Source: Paenibacillus sp. FSL H3-0469 (GTDB taxonomy: Bacteria > Bacillota > Bacilli > Paenibacillales > Paenibacillaceae). From it: a DNA stretch of 64,000 nucleotides. The notes below the pieces were generated by a model. That model saw only the letters and a program-made list of their open reading frames with translations, searched no databases and was not told the origin of the DNA. The translations under genes and the position numbers were made by a program. The stretch spans positions 4,278,001-4,342,000 of the forward strand of contig NZ_CP150302.1 of the NCBI RefSeq assembly GCF_038051945.1. The letters are read 5' to 3'. Positions 49,259 to 57,563 of the stretch are shown piece by piece (within the stretch, counting starts at the first letter, position 1; every line of letters starts with the position of its first letter).

Positions 49259-49449
49259 ATACAGTGTCACTCCCTCTCATATGTGCACGCAAGCACCATC
49301 CGCGCCCCATCCACCCGGGAAGGCAGTTCTTCTTGCGCTACAGAAACCTTAGCTGCATAATAATATGAAGGGTTTCATATGAAAAGTAGACACTTTAACT
49401 AAACCTAGTTACCTAAAAGATACCTTACGTGAATCAAGGGGGCAGCGGC

Positions 49450-49812
49450 ATGACCTACTGTAAATTCGAGTCCGCATTAGAAATCTTCGTGGGGAAATGG
49501 AAGCCTGTCATTCTGCTGCGCTTGTTCTCTAACGGCACCATGAGATTCAGCGAATTGCAGCGGGCCATTCCTGAGATCACCAAAAAAATGCTCACACAAC
49601 AATTGCGTGAGCTGGAATACCACAATATTGTCCACCGTGAGATTTACCACCAGATCCCGCCGAAGGTGGAGTATTCCATCACGGAATACGGGCGAAGCTT
49701 GTCAGGCATTATGCAGGCCATGAACGATTGGGGAGTCACGCATATCGAGCATCTGAACCAGTTATACGGCGCAGAACGTGTCAATGAACCGGAAACGGAC
49801 CAGCACCACTAA
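49450..49812 (+). CDS. HxlR family transcriptional regulator
   Basis: About 120 residues from ATG 49450 with AAGGGGG seven bases upstream; GTG 49429 lacks a site. Typical HxlR winged HTH: SALEIFVGKWKPVILLRLFSNGTMRFSELQRAIPEITKKMLTQQLRELEYHNIVHREIY, then VEYSITEYGRSL. One cysteine, C4 in MTYCKFES, near the N-terminus, is in the position used by redox-sensing HxlR proteins such as YodB. Probably regulates doxX and perhaps the nearby MDR gene. Confidence 0.9.
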   Translation: MTYCKFESALEIFVGKWKPVILLRLFSNGTMRFSELQRAIPEITKKMLTQQLRELEYHNIVHREIYHQIPPKVEYSITEYGRSLSGIMQAMNDWGVTHIEHLNQLYGAERVNEPETDQHH

Positions 49813-49855
49813 CATTCCGAAATCTCCATATGATCGCGGGATCTCGGATAGATGC

Positions 49856-50383
49856 TCAATGAAACCTCATGCCCCTTGAATGATACCACCAGAGGATGCG
49901 GATGACCTCATCTCCGATCTGGATCTCCTCCAGCTCTTCACTTTCCGCCATCTGCTTCCCCCGCAGGAGAGCGTGGGGTGGCCAGCAGGCCGGCGTAAGC
50001 CGGCTCTCATCCATCATTCTGGGTATCGGGGAATCAGGGGCAGCCTCCAGATGATGGGCGATGAGCTCGCATAGATAGGCAAAAATCCGCTCCAGCGTCT
50101 CTCCGCCTAAGTCGCCCGGCATAGCCATCATCCATTCTGTACCCCGCGCTTGTCCACTGGACAGGTGATTCGCGGATAACCCGGCTGTCGCAAATCTCGC
50201 GACCCCCTTCTCCTCCGCCGCCGGAAAAAAATAAATCTCGATCCGGACTGTCCCGGGCTTCATTAAAGTGATCCAGTTCTCCGGCATCTGCCACACCCTG
50301 GTATACGCATCTAAGATGACAGTCCTGCGGATATCGAGGGAAAGCTCATTTGCTTTGCTGCAATCATTGGATATGGCGAACAC
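49856..50383 (-). CDS. SUFU-like protein, C-terminally shortened paralogue
   Basis: 175 residues from GTG 50383; the ribosome site (GGGGAGG) is very close, and no ATG alternative fits. It is clearly paralogous to the protein at 52964-53590 (ELSLDIRRTVIL, YFFPAAEEKGVARFATAGLS, GTEWMMAMPGDLGGETLERIFAYLCELIAHHLE, EELEEIQIGDE). The alignment stops after ILW, where the paralogue has its conserved end; here it reads WYHSRGMRFH and stops. The bacterial suppressor-of-fused family includes immunity proteins. The loss of the end may make this copy non-functional. Confidence 0.65.
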   Translation of the reverse strand: MFAISNDCSKANELSLDIRRTVILDAYTRVWQMPENWITLMKPGTVRIEIYFFPAAEEKGVARFATAGLSANHLSSGQARGTEWMMAMPGDLGGETLERIFAYLCELIAHHLEAAPDSPIPRMMDESRLTPACWPPHALLRGKQMAESEELEEIQIGDEVIRILWWYHSRGMRFH

Positions 50384-50402
50384 CCTCCCCGTTGACTTGG
50401 TA

Positions 50403-51104
50403 TTATACGATGGACTCCAGTCCTGCTACAGTTAATCTCCCGTCCTGCATCCGGTACACCTTATCGCAATATTCAAGCATGCGCTCGTCATGTGTGACCA
50501 TAATCGCTGCTTTGCGGCGTGTTCTCACCTCATGGGCAATCAGGGAGACCACTTCATGGGCACGCTTGGTATCAAGACTTGCTGTCGGTTCATCTGCCAG
50601 AATGATGCCGGGATTATTGATGAGCGCACGGGCAATTGCTGTCCGCTGCTTCTCACCGCCTGACAATTCTTCCGGGAAGCTGTTCAGCTTCGAGCCCAGG
50701 CCCAGCTCTTCCAGCAGTTTAACGGCGAAGGCTTTGTCTTCTTTGTTCACCTTCCCTGACATCTTTTTTACGATGAGCAATTGGTCCAGCACACTTAGAT
50801 AAGGAACCAGATTTGATGATTGCATAATGAATCCGACTTCTTTCAGCCTTAGATCCGCAAGTTCCTGTGCCGTAAGCTTAGCAATAGCATGTCCATTCAG
50901 CTTAGCCTCCCCCTCCGAAGCTTTCAGCAGTGCTCCGGCAATAGACAAGAATGTGCTTTTCCCTGAACCCGACGGTCCGACTACAGCTACGAACTCACCC
51001 GGCTCCACGGATATAGACACATGATCAAGTGCTGCGATCCGGTTGCTTCCTTCAGCATAATACTTCGTGACTTCACTCATGTGTAATCCCTTAGTCATTG
51101 TCAT
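50403..51104 (-). CDS. ABC transporter ATP-binding protein, MacB/LolD type
   Basis: 233 residues. Walker A VGPSGSGKSTFLS, Q-loop VGFIMQSSNLVPYLSVLDQL, signature LSGGEKQRTAIARALI, Walker B GIILADEPTASLD. The start codon overlaps the permease stop as TAATG; ATG 51083 with AAGGGA upstream is an alternative start. Partner of the FtsX-like permease next to it, forming an exporter or mechanotransmission complex of the MacB group. Under TetR control. Confidence 0.93.
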   Translation of the reverse strand: MTMTKGLHMSEVTKYYAEGSNRIAALDHVSISVEPGEFVAVVGPSGSGKSTFLSIAGALLKASEGEAKLNGHAIAKLTAQELADLRLKEVGFIMQSSNLVPYLSVLDQLLIVKKMSGKVNKEDKAFAVKLLEELGLGSKLNSFPEELSGGEKQRTAIARALINNPGIILADEPTASLDTKRAHEVVSLIAHEVRTRRKAAIMVTHDERMLEYCDKVYRMQDGRLTVAGLESIV

Positions 51105-52225
51105 TATTCAGCCCTCCCGAGCGCCTTGAGCGGATCAATCTTAGTAATCTTCCGAACCGATACCAGCGAACTTAACATAGCGATAACCAGCAGGATCACA
51201 GAATATGTCACGACAAGAGTAGTCTCCAGCTTAAACGGCATACCCTTCGGCATAATGGCTGCTGTTCCATAAGTCAGTAAGACTCCGACTACAATGCTGG
51301 TCAGCGATAGCACCAATACTTGCGATACAATGGCTTTGCTTAAGAATCTGTTACTGGCACCTATGGCTTTCATAATGCCGAACTGGTTCGTTTTCTGCAT
51401 CGTCATTACGTAAAAGAATACCCCAAGCACGAAGGCGGCGATTGCAAGCAGAAAAGCCAGCATCATTAGAATCGTCCCGTTCTCTTCTTTGTACCCTGGC
51501 ATTCCCTGTACTGCTGCCGACCGGGTAACTGTGTCTATACTCGCGAGCTTGCTGTTCACGACGCCCGGATCGATATCCTTGCCTTGCAGCATAATCGCAT
51601 TAACGGGCCCGGCAACGCCTTTATCCGAACCAGGAGCTGCGAAGGCAATCTTCCGCCATTCGCCCATTGGAGTGAATACAGAGGCAACGTGGTTGTAGGT
51701 CTGATTCTCCACAAATCCTATAATCGTCAATGATTCCGTCGTGCCGTCTAATTGAAAAGTGTCCCCAACGCCATAGCCCTCATCCTTCATGGTCGAATTT
51801 ACTATCACACCCTTAGGATTCTCAGCAGATAGGCCTTGCCCTTCCACGACAGACGGTTCCAGGAAGCTTCCCGGGTTAATTCCTATAATCGCGATATCCA
51901 GCTTGTCTTCATTCTTGGTGCTGTTTGCCTTCATCGCTGTTGCCATGCTAGTTCCCATAGGTGCAGCGCCATTCACGTTGGGCAGCAGCTCGACTTCCGC
52001 CAATAATTGATCAGACAGCAGCGACTTGCTCATTGAAGACTGTGACCCTTCTTCGAAAATGACATAGTCCGCCTTCATTGTCTTAAAGGTTGACGCAGCC
52101 AGCGTAGACAGACCATTCCCTAAGCCTGATAAGATAAATACCAGCCAGGCCAGGAGCACGAAAATGATGATGATCATTAAAAATCTCATTTTACTGTGCA
52201 TCAATTCTTTTATTGCTAAAAACAT
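51104..52225 (-). CDS. ABC transporter permease, FtsX/MacB-like
   Basis: About 373 residues from ATG 52225 (GGAGTGGGAAAAGG upstream). N-terminal membrane helix (MRFLMIIIIFVLLAWLVFILSGLGNGLS), an extracellular domain of about 200 residues, and three C-terminal helices in the FtsX pattern (ILMMLAFLLAIAAFVLGVFFYVMTMQKTNQFGIMKAIGAS, LLVIAMLSSLVSVRKITKIDPLKALG). Two palindromic operators lie upstream, between this start and the TetR stop. Confidence 0.92.
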   Translation of the reverse strand: MFLAIKELMHSKMRFLMIIIIFVLLAWLVFILSGLGNGLSTLAASTFKTMKADYVIFEEGSQSSMSKSLLSDQLLAEVELLPNVNGAAPMGTSMATAMKANSTKNEDKLDIAIIGINPGSFLEPSVVEGQGLSAENPKGVIVNSTMKDEGYGVGDTFQLDGTTESLTIIGFVENQTYNHVASVFTPMGEWRKIAFAAPGSDKGVAGPVNAIMLQGKDIDPGVVNSKLASIDTVTRSAAVQGMPGYKEENGTILMMLAFLLAIAAFVLGVFFYVMTMQKTNQFGIMKAIGASNRFLSKAIVSQVLVLSLTSIVVGVLLTYGTAAIMPKGMPFKLETTLVVTYSVILLVIAMLSSLVSVRKITKIDPLKALGRAE

Positions 52226-52251
52226 TCCTTTTCCCACTCCTTCATATTTTT

Positions 52252-52265
52252 TGACACAAGTGTCG
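52252..52265. promoter_or_regulatory. TetR operator, proximal copy
   Basis: TGACACAAGTGTCG, one mismatch from the perfect site at 52312-52325, 27 bp before the permease start codon. Confidence 0.65.
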
Positions 52266-52311
52266 AATTTAAGCCGCCATTGCATCTGACCCTTTAATTA
52301 AACAATATATA

Positions 52312-52325
52312 TGACACATGTGTCA
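52312..52325. promoter_or_regulatory. TetR operator, distal copy, overlapping a -35 box
   Basis: Perfect 14-bp palindrome TGACACATGTGTCA. On the minus strand TTGACA begins here and could be the -35 box of the permease-ATPase operon. The two copies are 60 bp apart, near six helical turns. Binding by the adjacent TetR protein is inferred. Confidence 0.7.
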
Positions 52326-52345
52326 AATTGGACTCAAGACTACAG

Positions 52346-52912
52346 CTACTTCTTGGCCCCTCCGATCCACATTTGAAACAACAGCTTACCCCATGCAGGA
52401 GTAGGGATATTCAGCATATTAGGCGTATCAATCAGGTTAAAGAACACACCAATAAGTACAGGAAGTGGGATATCCTGCCGCAGGTCTTGATTCTGCTGGG
52501 CGCGTTCAAATAAGCGGGATAATTGAATTTTAAGCGTCTGATGTCCTGCCTCAATATATTCGAGATCTCTCGCCGCTGCAGCAGAATTAGCTGTGTTAAT
52601 TTTACTCGCATTTCCCAAAAGCTGATGTAACGCAGACTCCTCCACGTAAATGAGCAGCAGCTGTTCAAGGGCATCCATCGGGTCAGCCTCATCAATGGCT
52701 AAAGCCTTGTCTACAACCGCCGCCATTACGCGCTTCATACAAGCCGCCACAATCTCTTCCTTATTCGCATAATACTGATAGATAGTGCTTCTGGCTCCTG
52801 ACAGATGCTGTGAAAGCAGCTTAAGATGAAATCCGTCATATCCATGCTCAAGCACCAATTGTTTGGTTGTGTCCAGCAGCTCTGTCTCTGTAAAAGACTG
52901 TTTTCTTCCCAT
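52346..52912 (-). CDS. TetR/AcrR family regulator of the ABC exporter
   Basis: 188 residues. HTH: FTETELLDTTKQLVLEHGYDGFHLKLLSQHLSGARSTIYQYYANKEEIVAACMKRVM. C-terminal ligand domain helical (DPMDALEQLLLIYVEESALHQLL, LIGVFFNLIDTPNM). Lies directly upstream of the permease-ATPase pair; two near-identical palindromes separate them. Gene order and operators point to local repression. Confidence 0.92.
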   Translation of the reverse strand: MGRKQSFTETELLDTTKQLVLEHGYDGFHLKLLSQHLSGARSTIYQYYANKEEIVAACMKRVMAAVVDKALAIDEADPMDALEQLLLIYVEESALHQLLGNASKINTANSAAAARDLEYIEAGHQTLKIQLSRLFERAQQNQDLRQDIPLPVLIGVFFNLIDTPNMLNIPTPAWGKLLFQMWIGGAKK

Positions 52913-52963
52913 TGCATCTCTTCCGTCCTGTCTTTGGTGATAGATATCATTAGTTTAGCATGG

Positions 52964-53590
52964 TTAGTGAGCATTTCCCAATGGCCGCCGCGGATCAATA
53001 ATGGAAGGCTCGATCTCTTCGATGTAGGAATCAAAGGCCTCCACGCCTTCATTTAAAATTAATGCAGCCTCCTGCGGCGTGACTGGTAGCGCCCATAGGA
53101 TCTCAGCCCTCTCGCTCCCGACCTGAATCTCCTCCAGCTCTTCACTTTCCCCCCTCAGCTCATCCAGCAGAAAAGCAGTGGTTGTCCAGTTAGCCGGAGC
53201 AAGCGGGCTCTCCTCCATCACTCTAGGTATCCGTGAATCACCTGCGCTCTCTATATGATGGGCGATAAGATCACAGAGATAGGTAAATATCCGGTCCACA
53301 GACTCCCCGCCTAAGTCAGAGGTCAGAGCCATCACCCACTCCGTACCCACAGCTTGTCCACTCGGGCGGTGAGTCACCGATAACCCGACTGTTGCGAACC
53401 TCGCCACCTCATTCTCAGCATCAGCCGGAAAATAATAAACCTCAACATGGACGGCTGTTTCGGGTTTGCTCAAGACGATCCGGTATTCCGGCATCTTCCA
53501 CTCCCGGATATAAGCCCCTAAGATCACTGTTCTGCGGATATCGAGGGAGAGCTCCCTCTCTTTGCTTGATTCCATATAGATAGCAATCAC
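52964..53590 (-). CDS. SUFU-like protein, full-length paralogue
   Basis: 208 residues from GTG 53590, or 203 from ATG 53575, which has better spacing to GGGAAGG. Suppressor-of-fused pattern: VHVEVYYFPADAENEVARFATVGLSVTHRPSGQAVGTEWVMAL, FTYLCDLIAHHIE, and a C-terminal LWALPVTPQEAALILNEGVEAFDSYIEE segment typical of the family end. Bacterial SUFU proteins are known among immunity proteins of polymorphic toxins. Follows a TetR gene by 15 bp. A shortened sister copy lies 2.6 kb downstream. Confidence 0.7.
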   Translation of the reverse strand: MIAIYMESSKERELSLDIRRTVILGAYIREWKMPEYRIVLSKPETAVHVEVYYFPADAENEVARFATVGLSVTHRPSGQAVGTEWVMALTSDLGGESVDRIFTYLCDLIAHHIESAGDSRIPRVMEESPLAPANWTTTAFLLDELRGESEELEEIQVGSERAEILWALPVTPQEAALILNEGVEAFDSYIEEIEPSIIDPRRPLGNAH

Positions 53591-53605
53591 CTTCCCTCTT
53601 TTTGA

Positions 53606-54193
53606 TTAAGATATAGCCACTAAAGTAAGGATCTGTTTCACAAAGTTATCAGTGACTACCCTGTCCGGACGGGACTTCAGGAACACCGTGAGTCCTATTA
53701 ACGAAATGACCAGTGTCTGCGCCAGATTCTTGGCGTTAATCCCGGGATCAAGCTCCCCTGACTGCATGCCCCGTTCAATCGTTTCCTGGAAGATGACCGA
53801 GAGGTACATCTGATGTTCCCTGGTCAGGATCTCGAACTTCTCATCATGGGGAGCCAGTTCCACCATTGAATTGATGCAGAAGCATCCCGTGCTCGGGCTT
53901 TTCTCATACTCTTTCGCCACCACATCTTCAAAAAAGCTACGGAATGCCTCTTTCACCGAAGAATGCTTGTGCAGAATGCTGCGGACATAGGCCGCATGGG
54001 AACTCGTATATTTTCGCAAGGCAGCTTCAAATAATCCTTTTTTATCTCCAAAGGCAGAGTATAGGCTTGGACGCTGAATGCCCATTCTTGCGGTTAAGTC
54101 GCTTAAGGAGGCCGCTTCGAACCCTTTTTCCCAAAACACATGCATCGCTGCCTCTAGCGCCTTATCCTGATCAAATTCACGCGGCCGGGCCAT
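53606..54193 (-). CDS. TetR/AcrR family regulator
   Basis: 195 residues. HTH: FDQDKALEAAMHVFWEKGFEAASLSDLTARMGIQRPSLYSAFGDKKGLFEAALRKY. Ligand domain of the TetR_C_33/YxaF group with a STGCFCINSMVELAPHDEK segment. Divergent from an MFS pump, which it probably represses. The SUFU-like gene follows after 15 bp. Confidence 0.92.
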   Translation of the reverse strand: MARPREFDQDKALEAAMHVFWEKGFEAASLSDLTARMGIQRPSLYSAFGDKKGLFEAALRKYTSSHAAYVRSILHKHSSVKEAFRSFFEDVVAKEYEKSPSTGCFCINSMVELAPHDEKFEILTREHQMYLSVIFQETIERGMQSGELDPGINAKNLAQTLVISLIGLTVFLKSRPDRVVTDNFVKQILTLVAIS

Positions 54194-54295
54194 AGCACTC
54201 CCTCATTTCATAACGAATGGTATATTACGATTGTATTTCGCGGAGTCGCCCCTGTCAATTAGAGCGTTTTATATCTGATTCTTTTCGTTTCTCCC

Positions 54296-54325
54296 TTGAC
54301 AAATAATTTTTGTTAACGGTATATT
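54296..54325 (+). promoter_or_regulatory. Promoter of the MFS gene
   Basis: TTGACA (54296-54301), 18-bp spacer, TATATT (54320-54325), about 70 bp before the GTG start. The spacer contains GTTAAC, a possible part of a TetR site. Confidence 0.6.
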
Positions 54326-54393
54326 TATCAGGAATTATTTAGTACCAATCAGTATGTTATTATATCTCTAAGTCGAAGGAGGCGTTATCTCTG

Positions 54394-55611
54394 GTGAACT
54401 TTGTAAAAGAACCGCAAGCTATTACTGCACCCTCCGGGCCAACGCCTGCATCTTCAATGTCCCGCAGGGTAGCACTTCTGTTCGCCATCACCTGCGGACT
54501 TGCCGTCGCCAACATCTATTACGCGCAGCCCTTGCTGGACGCGATCTCCAGCGAATTCGGGATTACGCATTCATCCGTCGGCATCGTGATTACAGTGACT
54601 CAGATTTGTTATGCCCTTGGACTACTCTTGCTGGTGCCGCTCGGCGATCTGCTGAGCCGGCGCTGGCTGATTGCCGGACAGATGCTGCTATCCGTGCTGG
54701 CTTTGATTGTAGTGGGTACTGCCCCCACCAGCATGGTGTTATTCATAGGCATTGCTACGGTCGGGCTGCTTGCGGTAGTGACACAGACGCTTGTTGCGTT
54801 CGCAGCCACCCTGGCTGCCCCGGCTGAACGCGGACGAACGGTAGGTGTGGTGACCAGCGGAATTGTCATTGGGATTCTGCTGGCGCGGACATTCGCCGGC
54901 GTGCTAACCGATCTGGCCGGTTGGCGTTCAGTCTACCTTGTCTCGGCGGGACTCACGTTAATCATGGCAGGTGTATTGTTCAGGGTGCTGCCGCAATCTG
55001 AGCCCCGGAGAGAATCCTTATCCTACCCGCAGCTTCTCCGTTCGCTATTCACGCTATTCGCAGAGGAAAGGCTCCTGCGCATCCGCGCCGTGCTATGCCT
55101 GCTGATTTTCACCGCATTCAGTATATTGTGGACTTCCCTGGTGCTTCCTCTCAGCGCTCCGCCGCTGTCTCTGTCCCATACGGCGATTGGAGCGTTTGGC
55201 CTCGCCGGAGTTACTGGAGCCTTAGCAGCGGCGCGGGCAGGCCGTCTGGCCGATCGGGGTTTAGGGCAAAAGACCACCGGCGTGGCGCTGACTCTGCTGC
55301 TCCTCTCATGGCTGCCAATCAGTTATACTCCTCATTCGCTGCTCGCGTTAGTCATCGGGATTATCCTTCTTGACCTGGCCGTACAAGCCGTACACGTCAC
55401 CAATCAGAGCATGATCCTTAATCTGCGCCCGGAAGCCCGCAGCAGGCTTACTGCCGGTTACATGGTCTTCTATTCCATTGGCAGCGCCACCGGATCAATC
55501 GCCTCCACCAGTATCTACGCCTATGCGGGCTGGAATGGAGTGTGCCTGCTCGGTGCAACGGTCAGTGCTGTGGCTCTGATATTCTGGGCGTTGACCCGCC
55601 GTGTTAAATAA
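54394..55611 (+). CDS. MFS transporter, drug efflux (DHA1-like)
   Basis: 405 residues, twelve helices, GTG 54394 with GAAGGAGG 11 bases upstream. Features: SRRVALLFAITCGLAVANIYYAQPLLDAISSEFG opening, motif A in LLLVPLGDLLSRRWLI, GVVTSGIVIGILLARTFAGVLTDLAGWRSVY (antiporter motif C region). Similar to YdhC/NepI-type pumps with the YYAQPLL motif. Control by the divergent TetR is likely. Exports an unknown small molecule. Confidence 0.92.
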   Translation: MNFVKEPQAITAPSGPTPASSMSRRVALLFAITCGLAVANIYYAQPLLDAISSEFGITHSSVGIVITVTQICYALGLLLLVPLGDLLSRRWLIAGQMLLSVLALIVVGTAPTSMVLFIGIATVGLLAVVTQTLVAFAATLAAPAERGRTVGVVTSGIVIGILLARTFAGVLTDLAGWRSVYLVSAGLTLIMAGVLFRVLPQSEPRRESLSYPQLLRSLFTLFAEERLLRIRAVLCLLIFTAFSILWTSLVLPLSAPPLSLSHTAIGAFGLAGVTGALAAARAGRLADRGLGQKTTGVALTLLLLSWLPISYTPHSLLALVIGIILLDLAVQAVHVTNQSMILNLRPEARSRLTAGYMVFYSIGSATGSIASTSIYAYAGWNGVCLLGATVSAVALIFWALTRRVK

Positions 55612-55742
55612 TTGATACACCGGTGTTAAGTCCACTAGGCCGCTGCCCAAACACCTAACCGCCCAAGCCTGTAATTGTATATATGGCTGGTATGAAATAT
55701 CATACAATTAGGCACATGGATGATTAGAAGGAGAGATTTGGG

Positions 55743-55781
55743 ATGCAGCATAATAACTCCGTAGTAGATGAGCAAGAATGA
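55743..55781 (+). CDS. Twelve-codon leader reading into the ABC1 kinase start
   Basis: ATG CAG CAT ... GAA TGA codes MQHNNSVVDEQE. It has a strong AGAAGGAGAG site, whereas the following kinase ATG (55778) has none of its own and overlaps the leader's TGA as ATGA. So the kinase is probably translated by re-initiation after this leader. Confidence 0.55.
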   Translation: MQHNNSVVDEQE

Positions 55782-57493
55782 GCGAATTCCTGAAATTAAT
55801 GAAGGATGCAAGATTCAGAAGAACCATGCAGATGATTTTCAAGTTCGCCTGGGATTATTGGTGGCTGGGCAGGATGAAATTCTTGATGTCAAGGCGGCGC
55901 TTTGCAGCGAAGCAACAAGCCTTATACCGCAAGCAGGCAGCGTATTTCACGACAACCGCTATGGATATGGGCGGGCTGATTATCAAGCTTGGGCAGCATG
56001 TGAGTGCGCAGGTAGATATGCTGCCGAAGGAAGTTATTGAAGAATTGTCCAAGCTGCAGGATTCTGTAGAATTCGTAGATTTCTCCGAGATCCAGCAGAA
56101 GATAGAGCGTGAACTCGGGGTATCTATCAGCAAGATGTATGCTGAGTTCGATCAGGTTCCTATTGCAGCCGCCTCCTTCGGACAGGTCCACCGGGCAACC
56201 TTACGGACAGGCGAACAAGTCGCCGTGAAGGTGATGCGTCCCGGGGTCGAAGATATTATCGCGATTGACTGGAAGTCCATCCAGGTCGCCATTTCGTTAT
56301 TGAAACGCCAGAAGATCATTACAGACTTCATGGATCTCGATGCGGTATATGAAGAGTTTCATGACACCATTATGGAAGAACTCGACTATCAGCAAGAAGG
56401 GCGTAATGCAGAAGATTTCAAGCAGCAGTTAGCCCACCGGAAGGATGTCGTGATTCCAGACATTCATTGGTCCTGTACCACTTCGCAGGTGCTGACCATG
56501 GAGTTTATGGCGGGTGTCAAAATCAATGATTCCGCCACGCTTGAGGCCTGGGGCGTGGACCGGACCAGACTTGCGACGTCGCTGATCGAAATGTTCGTGG
56601 AACAGATTCTATTGAATGGCTTGTTTCACGCCGACCCCCACCCGGGGAATGTGCTCGTGCAGCCTGACGGCACCATCGCCTTGATTGATTTTGGAATGGT
56701 CGGGCGGATTCCGAAGGATATGAAGACCCAGATGGTCGCCCTTCTGCTGGCCGTATATCTGAAAGACGCCCACGGTGCCATCGATGCCCTGAACAAGTTG
56801 AGATTTTTAAGACGGAATGTAGATCTGGAGGTCTTCTCCAGGAATCTTACGTTATTATTCGAACAAATCAACGGGGATACGTTTGATCTGAGTTTTGTGA
56901 CCTCAGGCGACAATGTGGAGGAATTACGCAATTTCCTCTACTCCCAGCCTTTTCAGTTACCCGCCAATACCACCTTCCTGGGCAAAGCTATAGGCACCGT
57001 GTACGGCCTCTGTACCGGACTGGACCCTGAGCTTGATCTGGTCGGGACGGTTAAGCCCTATGTGGAACAGGTAGTGCGCCGCGATCTGCGGGGAAGTGTC
57101 ATCTCCAAAGTTATCGAGGATGGCAAGGGTATGCTCAAAGACATCCTTCCGACGACCAAGAAGTTCATGTCGGCCATCGATAAAATGGACAGCGGCGGCT
57201 TACGGGTCAAGCTCGCAAGCTCGCTTGAGCAAAAATTAATCGAGACGCAGAACAAAAATACACAGCGGTTGATTGCCACCATCATCGGTGCAGTATTACT
57301 TCTGGCCGGGGTCAACCTGTGGAATGAAGTGAATCCCATCGTCTCTTATGTATTCGGCATCCTGGGCCTGCTCGTTATGCTCAGCCAGCTCCGAACGAGA
57401 CAAGGCCGCCGTGACGAAAGAGCTGCAAGGCAAATTAACGCTATGCGTGAACGTAGCCGCTTGGAGAAGCCTCGCCATACATCGCGCAGATGA
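55778..57493 (+). CDS. ABC1/UbiB family atypical kinase
   Basis: 571 residues. Family-specific KxGQ motif IIKLGQHVSAQ (Lys about 70), Ala-rich nucleotide loop PIAAASFGQVHRA, VAVKVMRPGV lysine, ELDYQQEGRNAEDF, catalytic HADPHPGNVLVQ and IDFGMVGRI. Two C-terminal membrane helices (about 505-550) anchor it. UbiB proteins support quinone metabolism; the natural substrate is unsettled. Its translation probably depends on the leader at 55743-55781. Strong terminator follows. Confidence 0.92.
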   Translation: MSEFLKLMKDARFRRTMQMIFKFAWDYWWLGRMKFLMSRRRFAAKQQALYRKQAAYFTTTAMDMGGLIIKLGQHVSAQVDMLPKEVIEELSKLQDSVEFVDFSEIQQKIERELGVSISKMYAEFDQVPIAAASFGQVHRATLRTGEQVAVKVMRPGVEDIIAIDWKSIQVAISLLKRQKIITDFMDLDAVYEEFHDTIMEELDYQQEGRNAEDFKQQLAHRKDVVIPDIHWSCTTSQVLTMEFMAGVKINDSATLEAWGVDRTRLATSLIEMFVEQILLNGLFHADPHPGNVLVQPDGTIALIDFGMVGRIPKDMKTQMVALLLAVYLKDAHGAIDALNKLRFLRRNVDLEVFSRNLTLLFEQINGDTFDLSFVTSGDNVEELRNFLYSQPFQLPANTTFLGKAIGTVYGLCTGLDPELDLVGTVKPYVEQVVRRDLRGSVISKVIEDGKGMLKDILPTTKKFMSAIDKMDSGGLRVKLASSLEQKLIETQNKNTQRLIATIIGAVLLLAGVNLWNEVNPIVSYVFGILGLLVMLSQLRTRQGRRDERAARQINAMRERSRLEKPRHTSRR

Positions 57494-57495
57494 AA

Positions 57496-57536
57496 AAACG
57501 GCATTGCCGTCCTTTAAGAGGACGGCAATGCCGTTT
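57496..57536. terminator. Bidirectional intrinsic terminator
   Basis: Long stem AAACGGCATTGCCGTCC / GGACGGCAATGCCGTTT with a short loop, between the convergent kinase and histidine-kinase genes. Confidence 0.9.
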
Positions 57537-57563
57537 CCACTTGTCTGATCCGGGATTCGTCCG

